Positions 1 through 7,827 of a stretch of 14,527 nt of DNA are shown piece by piece. The number at the start of each line of letters is the position of its first letter. Position 1 is the stretch's first letter. The position numbers were made by a program, and so were the translations under genes. The notes under the pieces were generated by a model that saw only the letters and a list, made by a program, of their open reading frames with translations, had not been told where the DNA came from and ran no database searches. Origin of the DNA: Thermoplasmatota archaeon (GTDB lineage: Archaea; Thermoplasmatota; Thermoplasmata; GCA-020350865; JAUVCJ01); assembly GCA_030595765.1 (NCBI GenBank), contig JAUVCJ010000035.1, positions 1 through 14,527 on the forward strand. Direction: 5' to 3'.

Positions 1-932
1 TCCTCCAGCATGGAAAGGACTAGATAAAAGGCCGCGATGTAAGGCAGGACCATTCCCAGTGGTACAAAGAGGCCAGTGGTTAAAAGACCCATGGACTGGA
101 CATAGTCAATTTCCCCATCTATCAATCTCCCAATGAGTATATCACGGGCGAGGCCAGGGCCCAAGGCATCGCTTATCGACATGGCATAAGGAGTATAGAG
201 ATCGAAGATAGGCTCGAAAACATGGCCGATAAGCCCCTCCCCGATGAACCTGATTATATAAAATGTAAGGAAAATGACACCCAGGGCTAGCGGGATCCCT
301 GTAGCGGGTTTTATCGTTGCGTCAGATACCCTTTCCCAGATGGTATGATGCCTGTGCTTTACCCTCTGCACCTTTCCGATGATATCCCCGATCCCTACCC
401 ATCTCCCTTCCTCGCTTGTTGGTCTAATGTGCTCCGGGGATACGGCATCCTTCATCCTTGACACCAGTTCCTTGATGCCCTCTCCTGTCAGGGCCACCGT
501 CGGGACCACCGGCACACCCAGTAGATCTTCCAGTGTCTTTACATCGACCTCTATACCCAGATGTTTCGCTTCGTCCCATAAGTTCAGGGCGACGATAACT
601 GGCACATCTCGTTCTAACAGCTCCAGTGTCAGTAACAGATTTCTTTCCAGGTTTGTGGCATCAACGACGTTGACTATGATGTCGCCAGCATTTACCATAT
701 TTACCGCGACCTCCTCGGCCTTGCATGTTGCCTTAAGAGAGTATGTCCCTGGGACATCTATAACCTCGACCTTCTCCCTGTCCAATCGCATCTTCCCCTT
801 GGAAAAGTCCACAGTGGTTCCAGGGTAGTTGGAGGCTACCACATTGGCACCAGTTAACCTGGAGAATAGCACGCTTTTGCCAACGTTGGGATTGCCCATA
901 AGGAGGATCTTTTTTACCTTTCCATCGCTCAT
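1..932 (-). CDS. feoB: FeoB ferrous iron transporter, N-terminal part (cut by window edge)
   Basis: FeoB moves Fe(II) across the cytoplasmic membrane and carries a cytosolic GTPase domain at its N-terminus. About 310 codons are visible here. The G1 loop GNPNVGKS is at residues 13-20, G2 PGTT at 37-40, G3 DVPGTYSL at 59-66, and VDATNLERN at 90-98 is typical of the family. G4 reads NLWD at 117-120, a variant of NKxD. The G5 region reads ALTGEG. A hydrophobic segment begins near residue 210 and a second lies at the window edge, as expected where the membrane domain begins. Family members run to about 650-700 residues, so more than half is missing beyond position 1; this is an edge effect, not damage. 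The ATG at 932 overlaps the feoA stop as ATGA, so the two genes are probably translationally coupled. The identification is secure. Confidence 0.96.
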   Translation of the reverse strand, partial: MSDGKVKKILLMGNPNVGKSVLFSRLTGANVVASNYPGTTVDFSKGKMRLDREKVEVIDVPGTYSLKATCKAEEVAVNMVNAGDIIVNVVDATNLERNLLLTLELLERDVPVIVALNLWDEAKHLGIEVDVKTLEDLLGVPVVPTVALTGEGIKELVSRMKDAVSPEHIRPTSEEGRWVGIGDIIGKVQRVKHRHHTIWERVSDATIKPATGIPLALGVIFLTFYIIRFIGEGLIGHVFEPIFDLYTPYAMSISDALGPGLARDILIGRLIDGEIDYVQSMGLLTTGLFVPLGMVLPYIAAFYLVLSMLE

Positions 933-1162
933 TGTATCACTACGACCATGATTCTCTCTGCCATTCCCCTGCCTATTGCCGTATCCCTTCCGTCTATACT
1001 TATTACCAGAGGGCCGCCCAGTGGGTGTTTTGTAATGAGTTTGAGGGTCTTTCCCTCCCTGATACCTCTCGACCTCATGTTTGACTGGAAGCCTGAGCCT
1101 CCTGCCAACTGCGATATCCTTGCAATTTGTCCTGCCTGTAGTCCTATCAACGGTATGTCCAT
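929..1162 (-). CDS. feoA: FeoA, small SH3-like partner of FeoB
   Basis: This 77-residue protein begins MDIPLIGLQAGQ and contains QLAGGSGFQSNMRSRGIREG and a C-terminal GRGMAERIMVVV, the usual FeoA pattern of a small SH3-like beta barrel. FeoA is a cytosolic accessory protein that helps FeoB take up Fe(II). I chose the ATG at 1162 because GGTGA lies 5 nt upstream and the length matches the family (about 75 residues). An in-frame GTG at 1174 would add four residues and cannot be excluded. It is the first gene of the feoAB operon; its stop overlaps the feoB start by 4 nt. Two iron-box-like palindromes lie immediately upstream. Confidence 0.93.
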   Translation of the reverse strand: MDIPLIGLQAGQIARISQLAGGSGFQSNMRSRGIREGKTLKLITKHPLGGPLVISIDGRDTAIGRGMAERIMVVVIQ

Positions 1163-1180
1163 GTGCCTCACCACTCATTT

Positions 1181-1209
1181 TTAGGGTCGCCTAAATTAGG
1201 GAGGCCTAA
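1181..1209. promoter_or_regulatory. Two tandem DtxR/IdeR-like iron operators upstream of feoA
   Basis: TTAGGGTCGCCTAA at 1181-1194 and TTAGGGAGGCCTAA at 1196-1209 are two copies of TTAGG-N4-CCTAA, 15 bp apart start to start. The half-sites match those of the known DtxR/IdeR boxes (TTAGG...CCTAA). They lie between the TATA box at 1217-1225 and the feoA start at 1162, across the expected transcription start, so a bound metal-dependent repressor would block transcription. No regulator gene is visible in the window. That the sites respond to iron is inferred from the motif and the downstream genes. Confidence 0.75.
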
Positions 1210-1216
1210 ACGTGTG

Positions 1217-1225
1217 TATATATAT
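1217..1225 (-). promoter_or_regulatory. TATA box of the feoAB operon
   Basis: An AT-rich stretch reading AATATATATAC on the minus strand lies about 55 nt upstream of the feoA ATG. Transcription would start roughly 25 nt downstream, near 1195, between the two TTAGG/CCTAA palindromes. This leaves a short leader containing the GGTGA ribosome binding site. Confidence 0.6.
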
Positions 1226-1230
1226 TGTCC

Positions 1231-1259
1231 CTGATATATTCGGGGCAGTCCAATATCAG
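1231..1259. repeat. Inverted repeat between the protease stop and the feo promoter
   Basis: CTGATAT at 1231-1237 pairs with ATATCAG at 1253-1259 across a 15-nt loop. It lies 40 nt past the protease stop codon and just upstream of the feo TATA box. It could be a weak hairpin ending the protease transcript or a regulator site. No T-run follows on the minus strand, so a classical terminator is not supported. Confidence 0.35.
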
Positions 1260-1298
1260 ATACCGACACCCGATAAACAAGCTCTCGGTGAGGAAGGA

Positions 1299-4200
1299 CT
1301 ACTGGCCCACCGTCCAAACCACGCTAACATCGCCTGCAAGGTACATCCAATAACCCTTTCCTCGACCTATCATATCGTCAGGGCCAAGCTGGGTGCTGCT
1401 CCATAGGCTCGATTTTTCAACGACCATTGACACCTCGCCATCCGCTGTTCCATAGTTCAGGTTGTTTAGGCCGTTGGTGACGTTCATATCCGTTATTGAT
1501 GGGAAGCTCACCATATTCCATCCTGGATAAAGCGTGATGTCTGTAGGGGTGATCGGTTGAGTGCCTGTTGGTATAAATACCGCATTAGCAGATGTGACAT
1601 TTATCCATATTGCCATTGTATGATTCGCCTCTGGGAGGGAGTTATGGGACGATGGCGGATTTGTGTCATTGACCAACCACGAGCCACTTGAGGAATCATA
1701 CCACATGACTCGGTCGTACTGTCCTGATATGGAGGAGAGGAAAGTTCCCAAGTCCTCATCATCCGGGATCATCCATGATGAAATAAGGTTCCATCCCTTG
1801 TGTAGTTCGACCCTTCCATTGACAGTCAGGGTGAAGTTGCGCCAGACCGTTCCTTCGTTGTACATCTTCTGGGTGAATATGTTTACTATGACCGGAATGG
1901 AATCCACGTGTGTGAAATTGTAGGTGTCGTTGAGCCAAGGCCGATAGACAGGGTCCAATGACGAGTTGTGCATCAGATCGAACTGGAAATTGTAGACCTC
2001 ACCAACAGATACTGGATAATAGCCGCCAGCCGCAGTGGATGTCCTGAGATTGTTTGAATCGAATTGGATATTGCCAAGGGCATCTGCTCTTGCGACCAGA
2101 GGCTCGGCTCCATCCATGGTAAGCATCCCCAAACCCCAACCCTGCGTGGTGGATGTGGCAGGCCCTTCATACATTTTCAAGGAGAAAAATGTGTTGCCAA
2201 TTGACGGGCCTGGAGATGTGGTCTTGAGCGTTATGGAAGCCGTTGTGGTATCTGAGGGCCACCATACCTTAGCCAAAGTGGTGCTGTTAATTGCGTAGAA
2301 CCGGTAATGATATGTCTCTCCCAAGGCCAGGCCGCTGACCTCTATTAGACAGGCGCCACTGCCCAGGTCTGGGCTTGCATCGAATGATGAATTGCCTGTG
2401 CCAGGTGTAAAGTCCAAATTGGTATCATACTCCAGTGAGCAGGCCATTGCCTGGTTAAGGACCGCAGTCGCCCTGAACTTGACCGAAGTGATGTCGCTTA
2501 TCCTTGGCTCCACAATGAACCGAGGTGCACCATCATCAACTGATACATTCACACTCCACTGTCCAACATCCCCATAACCCGGAGTGCCTGAAAGTACGCC
2601 TGTATTGGGGTCAATGTCAAGAAATCCTGCATCTGTCAAGAGATCCCATGTAACACTGCCCTGCTCATCATCAGTGGAGTTGTAATCAACCCAATAGGGG
2701 TCGTCCTGAAGGGTATCAGGCATGTCCGAATTTGTGATGTTGGGCAATACGTTCGACACATGGAGAGTGAAATTGTGCCAATCATTTAGGTCGTATTCAT
2801 CAACCACACTGACGTTTACCCAGTGCCCACCCACATCTGAATTGTCCGGGGTGCCTGATAGCACTCCAGTAGCGGGCTCAATACCCAGAAAATCAGCGTT
2901 GGTCGTCAGGGTCCAGCTCATTGCATCGAGTTCTGGGTCACTCGAATCATAGTCAACCGAGTAGAAAGTATCCTCATTGGCCACAACCACATCTCCAGTG
3001 GTAATGACAGGCGGCTCATTAATGTGGACGGCTTTGCAAATTTGATTGTCTGTAAGGTCGCTCTCACCCGGAACGGCAGTTGCCTGCACACACATTGAAT
3101 AGTCTCCAGAAGCAGGCGTGTCCCAGAAAAGTTCGGCAATGCCAGTATCATCCCTCAGGATAGGGCCAAACACTAACGTGTCAACAATCCCGCCATCCTG
3201 GGTGAGATTTACACTGATCGAATCCTCGGTTATCCAGCCCTGGTTCAATATCGAGCCGTTGACCGGGATTGTGATGCCGGGATTTACAGTGTCGCCAACA
3301 TCTATGTCTGTAACATTGACCTCCCTAACTACAGGTGCAAGCCAGTCCAGAACCCTTTGCATCACATCATTGCCAGTTGCAGCATCATCGTTGTATATCG
3401 ACTCGAATGGGAATGCAAAGAACACGGTCTTGAAGGCGCCGCTGTCGTGCCGCAAGGCCACGGATTCGCCGCTCCCGCCTTTGGTGAATATCGTATCTGC
3501 CTCTGCGTCCGGGTTGACCTCGTCGGTCCATTCGGAGTATGGATGGTCCAGTGAGACATTGCCCAATCCGTCGGTGATCGGGTCGCCATTGACACCGTTT
3601 ACGGATGTGGCTAGAATGTCATTTGTATAGGAGCCGATGTGGAAGTAGCCAGAACCGAACCAATTGAGGCCGCGATTGAACAGATACTCATGCGAGGAGA
3701 GGAAGAATTTGCCACCGTTGTCCAGATACTGATAAAGCTCCTGCTCGTCCTCATTCATAAGGGTCTCGTCAGAATCTGAAGCGGTAGTCCATATTACGAT
3801 CTCGAAATTCTCCAGATAACTAGCTGATGGTGTGCCTCTATCCACGTGATCCCAGACAGAATAGGTGTAGGTCGAGTTGTCCAGAGCATCTGTAAAATAT
3901 TTCTGGTAATCAGCTCCCAGATCATCATCTACCAGTAGAACTGGGGGCTGGGGGAGAGTGGTTGCTTCATAATAGTTTGAGGAATTATCATCAATGCCTG
4001 TATTGCCTGCAATATCGGTGGATTCAACAAGAAATTTATAGGTAGTCTTTGGGGTGAGAGCAGAAATGGTCACAATGTGTGTCAATGCCAGAACATCGTG
4101 GATGCCTGAATATATCAAAGGCAATGTCTGATTGAAGCGGACAAGCCCCCTTGAATGCTCATCGGTCTCCCATGTGACCGTGATGCTTTCGTGTGTTGAT

Positions 4201-6743
4201 GTGGCCTGCACATTGAATATCGTCGGGAAATCTCCGTCTATGTTGGCTGTGGCATTGACTGTTTGAGAGGAGTTAAGACCCCAGTCCTCGTCATCATACC
4301 AGGCGTAAAGAAGTTCACCATGAGCTACCTGAACCTTGCCATGCTCTTCTGAACCGGAAAGGAATGTTTCGCCAACGAATATCCCCGTATCAACCTCAGT
4401 CTCATTGAGGACAATTGTGATACCCTCTGGGTCAGTGGTGCTATTTACCAGCACTGTTGCCGTGTCAATACTTCCAGTGTCCAAGTTGAGGTCGCTGTCT
4501 GTTACTTCTAGGCTCGGGTTTCCGGATAGGGCATATGTGCCGTTCTCAAATGAGACTCTCCCAGTTGAGTACATGCGAACTGCTCCTGATGTTACCAATG
4601 AGAAGTTTTGAGGGCCCTGGGGCAGGTCACCCATTCTGCCTGAGGTCTCGACTGTGTAAAGGCCAACTTGTGGGTTCTGGATGAACACGTTCTCAAGATT
4701 GTTAAGGTCATCACGGTGGTCGGTGTTGATGGTCCAGTGGTTCTGATCGGTTCCTGAAGTTGACCACAGATTGTTGTAAAGGCCGTTATTGCCCCAATAG
4801 ATCGATCCATCAGGTGCGATAACTTTGAGGTCCAGGTTATTTATCAATGTCCTTGCAGTTCCAGAGGTGGAGGAGGCAACAGGGTCTAGCCAGGCCAATG
4901 TAATTTTTAAAGGCTCTGTTCCGTCGGTGTACACCTGGCGCCTGATGGTCTGGTCTGTATCCACTGAATACATCCCATCCTCGATGTAATGGCCACCTGC
5001 TCCCAATGTATAGATGCGCTCTGCATCCGGTGCACCCCATCCTTGCTGGTTCCTGTTCGCGTCGCTTAGGTTATACTGGCTAGCATCCGCTATCATCAGC
5101 GCCTTGATAGTCGAAGATAGTGGAGTTGCGTTTGTCGGATTGTTGCCAAAGTGGTTGTCGATGTACATCTCATAGGCCAGGCCGACAACTCCAGCAGTCA
5201 CCGGTGTTGCACCGCTGGTCCCACCGAAATTTGGATAATAGTCATTTGTTGCTTCCTCATTTTCACATCCTGGATTTGAACCGCAGTAACCACCACTACC
5301 AGAAATGTCAGTGGTGTATATCCCATCAAAGGGGCCTGCAAGATCCGGCTTCTGGCGACCGTCAGCAGTTGGTCCCTGTGACGGGGTACTACCGGCTCCA
5401 TATGCAATCCATTCATCATCTGACATGTCGGCTGTGTTCTTGTGAAATATTGCTCCGACTGTGAGCACGTTCTTGGCAACAGCATCGTGGCTTAGGCTTG
5501 GAGATGCCAGCCCTCCAATCTCGTTATTGGAGTTACCAGCCCCCCATAGCTGGAGCTGCCAGGGATAGTTGATGGCTCCGATATCGTCCTGGTAGGAGTA
5601 GGTGTTATAGTGGCCGGGAAGGGCAACTCCAGTCCATGAGAACCAGGAATTAGTCTGGAACACGCCGTTCATCCCTGCTGGCCCCTCATTAAAGTCGCCG
5701 TCCCATAGGTTTGCAGTGGCGGTGGTCCTTCCTGTACCCCACGAAGAGAATGCTCCATTGCCAGCATAGAGCGCACCTTGGGCCTTTGTGTTATTGGCAC
5801 CTGTGCTGAACACGATGCCGCTTACGGAGGTGCCGTGAGCCTGGACAGTAACGTTGCCGTCGGTCCATACCATGTTGGTCAGGTCCACATGAGCAATGTC
5901 TATTCCATTGTCTTGCACCTCGCCAAGGATGCTGGAGCCGTTATAGCCACCTACCTGCTGAGGTGTGTCGTGTCCCATGTAGTCGTTACTGGTAATTTTA
6001 TCCATCAATGCATGATTTGTACCTTTTGGATGGATGGCAAGAACCTCAGGCAGTTTGGACACCGATACAAGCTCTCCAGCAGGGATGTTCATCTCCAGGT
6101 GCATGAGCCCGTTTTCTTCGGTCTTCAAGTGGGAGCCGCCCATTCCAACAACTACCTTCTGAACGCTCTGAATGGAGGCCCATGAGAACAGTTCTAGGAT
6201 GATCGAGGCCTCTCCATGCATTTGGGCTACACCAGGTGCAATCTTGTATTCAGGGAGATAGGCGCCTACCCAGCCCACCTCGGCCATAAGAGCCAATTCC
6301 TGAGCCTGTTGTTCTGTTGCACCAACCAGGTATGCCCTTTGCGCAATGTATTGATGGACTATGGTTCCCTTGCTCTCAAGCAAGGCTACGAATCCTTTTG
6401 GAACTGGGCCATTAGATTGGATGAGATAGCCTGTTCGAACTTCAGGAGCATAGCTGTAGCCATCATCGCCCTTATCATCAGCATCATCATTATGAGCTAT
6501 ATCTAGAACTGAAGGGGTTACGTTTGGATCAATTTGATGATCGAAGATCCACATTGGAACCGCATTTTCAATTTGGGCTTGGCTCCCGGTCTGCCCCTCA
6601 TTCGTAGGAGTGTTCTCCTCAGGCGGTAATGTTGAAAGCTCTCCCATCAACGAGCCTGCCCCGCTTACAAGAACTAGTAATGCTGTGACGATCAAGGCCA
6701 TTAGAGTTGGCCTGCTTTTTTTATTGAACCTGAAATTGAACAT
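1299..6743 (-). CDS. Secreted multidomain subtilisin-like (S8) serine protease
   Basis: This 1814-residue exported protease probably digests extracellular protein. A signal peptide covers about 1-30: a basic start, then the hydrophobic run LMALIVTALLVLVSG. A propeptide-like region (about 100-250) precedes the S8 domain, with catalytic Asp278 (QDNGID), His303 (AHGTSVSG), likely oxyanion Asn404 (GAGNS) and Ser510 (GGTSGATP). A beta-barrel like that of kp43-type proteases follows at about 590-715, containing NNLDLKV. Next come a VLVNST..TGIF domain (745-835), an FN3-like domain (840-930), a VLLVDDD glutaminase-like fold (935-1137), a CARDB-like domain (1140-1242), two putative Ig domains with GVLSGTP (1245-1405), another beta domain, and two GWNLIS/GWNMVS modules (1648-1814). 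Six cysteines fall in three pairs and N-x-S/T sites are frequent, as expected outside the cell. No C-terminal membrane helix is seen. The ATG at 6743 immediately precedes the signal peptide. All catalytic residues are present. Confidence 0.95.
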   Translation of the reverse strand: MFNFRFNKKSRPTLMALIVTALLVLVSGAGSLMGELSTLPPEENTPTNEGQTGSQAQIENAVPMWIFDHQIDPNVTPSVLDIAHNDDADDKGDDGYSYAPEVRTGYLIQSNGPVPKGFVALLESKGTIVHQYIAQRAYLVGATEQQAQELALMAEVGWVGAYLPEYKIAPGVAQMHGEASIILELFSWASIQSVQKVVVGMGGSHLKTEENGLMHLEMNIPAGELVSVSKLPEVLAIHPKGTNHALMDKITSNDYMGHDTPQQVGGYNGSSILGEVQDNGIDIAHVDLTNMVWTDGNVTVQAHGTSVSGIVFSTGANNTKAQGALYAGNGAFSSWGTGRTTATANLWDGDFNEGPAGMNGVFQTNSWFSWTGVALPGHYNTYSYQDDIGAINYPWQLQLWGAGNSNNEIGGLASPSLSHDAVAKNVLTVGAIFHKNTADMSDDEWIAYGAGSTPSQGPTADGRQKPDLAGPFDGIYTTDISGSGGYCGSNPGCENEEATNDYYPNFGGTSGATPVTAGVVGLAYEMYIDNHFGNNPTNATPLSSTIKALMIADASQYNLSDANRNQQGWGAPDAERIYTLGAGGHYIEDGMYSVDTDQTIRRQVYTDGTEPLKITLAWLDPVASSTSGTARTLINNLDLKVIAPDGSIYWGNNGLYNNLWSTSGTDQNHWTINTDHRDDLNNLENVFIQNPQVGLYTVETSGRMGDLPQGPQNFSLVTSGAVRMYSTGRVSFENGTYALSGNPSLEVTDSDLNLDTGSIDTATVLVNSTTDPEGITIVLNETEVDTGIFVGETFLSGSEEHGKVQVAHGELLYAWYDDEDWGLNSSQTVNATANIDGDFPTIFNVQATSTHESITVTWETDEHSRGLVRFNQTLPLIYSGIHDVLALTHIVTISALTPKTTYKFLVESTDIAGNTGIDDNSSNYYEATTLPQPPVLLVDDDLGADYQKYFTDALDNSTYTYSVWDHVDRGTPSASYLENFEIVIWTTASDSDETLMNEDEQELYQYLDNGGKFFLSSHEYLFNRGLNWFGSGYFHIGSYTNDILATSVNGVNGDPITDGLGNVSLDHPYSEWTDEVNPDAEADTIFTKGGSGESVALRHDSGAFKTVFFAFPFESIYNDDAATGNDVMQRVLDWLAPVVREVNVTDIDVGDTVNPGITIPVNGSILNQGWITEDSISVNLTQDGGIVDTLVFGPILRDDTGIAELFWDTPASGDYSMCVQATAVPGESDLTDNQICKAVHINEPPVITTGDVVVANEDTFYSVDYDSSDPELDAMSWTLTTNADFLGIEPATGVLSGTPDNSDVGGHWVNVSVVDEYDLNDWHNFTLHVSNVLPNITNSDMPDTLQDDPYWVDYNSTDDEQGSVTWDLLTDAGFLDIDPNTGVLSGTPGYGDVGQWSVNVSVDDGAPRFIVEPRISDITSVKFRATAVLNQAMACSLEYDTNLDFTPGTGNSSFDASPDLGSGACLIEVSGLALGETYHYRFYAINSTTLAKVWWPSDTTTASITLKTTSPGPSIGNTFFSLKMYEGPATSTTQGWGLGMLTMDGAEPLVARADALGNIQFDSNNLRTSTAAGGYYPVSVGEVYNFQFDLMHNSSLDPVYRPWLNDTYNFTHVDSIPVIVNIFTQKMYNEGTVWRNFTLTVNGRVELHKGWNLISSWMIPDDEDLGTFLSSISGQYDRVMWYDSSSGSWLVNDTNPPSSHNSLPEANHTMAIWINVTSANAVFIPTGTQPITPTDITLYPGWNMVSFPSITDMNVTNGLNNLNYGTADGEVSMVVEKSSLWSSTQLGPDDMIGRGKGYWMYLAGDVSVVWTVGQ

Positions 6744-6810
6744 GAACCCAACACTCCCATTCTCAAGCCTTATCCATCCAAGCCGTGCTTTTTGGGCACA
6801 GGCTTTTTGA

Positions 6811-6842
6811 ACATAGGTCTAAGCTGAGTACTATACCTATGT
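6811..6842. repeat. Inverted repeat in the protease promoter region
   Basis: ACATAGGT at 6811-6818 is perfectly repeated in inverted form as ACCTATGT at 6835-6842, with centres 24 bp apart. It lies just downstream of the TATA box on the minus strand and spans the expected transcription start. This fits a dimeric repressor site, but no regulator is known for it. Confidence 0.45.
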
Positions 6843-6852
6843 ATCTTTCAGC

Positions 6853-6862
6853 TATATATATT
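6853..6862 (-). promoter_or_regulatory. Probable TATA box of the protease gene
   Basis: The minus strand reads AATATATATAGC here, about 110 nt upstream of the protease ATG. Transcription would begin near 6830 and leave a leader of roughly 85 nt, longer than for the other genes in the window. Confidence 0.5.
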
Positions 6863-6953
6863 GATATTGGAAGTAGGATGACCTTAAACTTGGAGATGGC
6901 CTTAACTTGATCTTTGGGGGCGGATGACTTTGCCCTTGAAGATTGGATAACTC

Positions 6954-7180
6954 TTAGATTGGCACATTCCACACAACTGGTACATCCCCTGCCAGGTACA
7001 TCCAGTAGCCTTTGCCCGGCTCCATAATGTCATCCTGCCCAAGCTGGACACTGTCCCACAGGCTTGGCACCTGAGCCGCCTGGTACACCTGCCTGTCGGC
7101 ACAGCCAAAGCCCAAGTTGTTAAGAGGGCGTCTGTCCCGTTATTTGCGGCTCCGATGTGAGCTAGGGAGTAGGAATTCCC
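6954..7180 (-). pseudogene. Decayed second copy of the protease C-terminal module
   Basis: In one minus-strand frame, 7130 down to the stop at 6954 encodes LNNLGFG, then SLWDSVQLGQDD, GKGYWMYLAGDV and a short end. This aligns without gaps to the last 57 residues of the neighbouring S8 protease (LNNLNYG, SLWSSTQLGPDD, GKGYWMYLAGDV), with about 33 identities by eye. Just upstream the frame is closed by a stop near 7142, but the next frame reads NNGTDALL, which continues the similarity. A single-base shift near 7122 would join them. No start codon or upstream protease domains are present. It may extend a little beyond 7180 (LPYGYNF near 7210-7230 resembles LYPGWNM), but this is weak. I read it as the degraded tail of a paralogous surface protein. 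Confidence 0.8.
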
Positions 7181-7281
7181 CCCAAATTCAAGCCTGCAAG
7201 CTAAAAGTTGTAGCCATAAGGCAGAACAAATAAGCTGGGAGCAGGGGCAACACCAAACAATGGTCTCTCGCCAGTCTGGTC

Positions 7282-7497
7282 TTACACAGGAGAGATGCTG
7301 ATGACGTTGTTGCCCCTCAAGACAACTGTACCTATCTTGCGCTGGTTGCCATCGAAGATCTCCTGGGTGTCGTCCAAGACCAGGTTCATGTAGTCGTCAA
7401 ATCCGGTTAGTTTGCCTTCAAGGACTCTTGTGTCCTTCAGAAGCAACGATATGCGCTTATCAAGCGAACGCTCTAGTACTTTTATTGGAAGTGCCAA
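7282..7497 (-). CDS. Archaeal Sm-like protein (SmAP/LSm)
   Basis: This 71-residue protein has the full Sm fold signature. Sm1 includes KDTRVLEGKLTGFDDYMNLVLDD (residues about 21-43) with the conserved G-x-L and D-x-x-MNLVL core. Sm2 includes GTVVLRGNNVISIS (56-69) with the RG-N-N loop. Archaeal Sm-like proteins form heptameric rings that bind U-rich RNA through these loops and act in RNA processing and turnover. The length fits the family. Translation starts at TTG 7497, supported by GGAGG at 7507-7511, 9 nt upstream, and by the family's usual start around ALPIKVLERSL. No ATG is available in a suitable place. It appears to be transcribed alone from a TATA-like box near 7542. Confidence 0.94.
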   Translation of the reverse strand: MALPIKVLERSLDKRISLLLKDTRVLEGKLTGFDDYMNLVLDDTQEIFDGNQRKIGTVVLRGNNVISISPV

Positions 7498-7827
7498 AAT
7501 ATCAATCCTCCACCAAGCGCCTACAAAGTCTCACTGCTCTTAAAGGTTTTGGACTTTTATGGGGTTTTTAGCCGAATTGCCCATCACTTGGCCTTCTGTT
7601 TTGCCCGGGTTTTTTGCTTAGTCGCCTGTTGCTTTTCCACTGAGACCTGTTTCGTATTTTATCAAAAATCATCCATCAGATCCTGTGTTGGCCTGTTAAG
7701 GCCTTGGCAAAAACATCAACCAGTTCCTGTTCCGGTCTGTTAAGGCATTAGCAAAATCATCAACCAAGTCCTGTGTTGGCCTGTTAAGGTCTTGTCAAAA
7801 TCATCAGCCAAGTCCTGTTCCAGCCTG
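7498..7827. other. Non-genic stretch holding the Sm-like promoter and a tandem repeat array
   Basis: No intact gene is supported. It holds the Sm-like leader and promoter (7498-7550), about 115 nt in which one minus-strand frame reads a short Lys/Gln/Ala-rich peptide ending in TRAKQKAK, and most of the tandem repeat array (from 7666). The peptide has no start codon of its own and may be the displaced tail of the hypothetical gene to its right. Confidence 0.6.
7539..7545 (-). promoter_or_regulatory. Probable TATA-like box of the Sm-like gene
   Basis: CTTTAAG on the minus strand lies about 45 nt upstream of the TTG start. This places the transcription start near 7517 and leaves a leader of about 20 nt carrying GGAGG. 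The sequence is short and could be coincidental. Confidence 0.4.

Larger units (their letters stand above)
6744..7281. other. Gene-poor stretch between the protease and the Sm-like gene
   Basis: No intact gene is seen here. The stretch holds the protease promoter and its inverted repeat (6811-6862), then about 90 nt with nothing recognisable, then the decayed protease C-terminal fragment (6954 to about 7180). A further 100 nt precedes the Sm-like stop codon. The L37e ribosomal gene often found next to archaeal Sm-like genes is not present. Confidence 0.7.

Noticed and set aside
379..828. Open frame of 149 codons on the plus strand
   Set aside because: It lies entirely antisense to the GTPase domain of feoB, which has unmistakable G motifs. 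The encoded peptide is Ser/Thr-rich with no recognisable domain.
6902..7108. Cys-rich 68-codon minus-strand frame as a small metal-binding protein
   Set aside because: It is the shifted frame of the decayed protease C-terminal module. The cysteines arise from reading Gly/Trp/Tyr codons out of frame.
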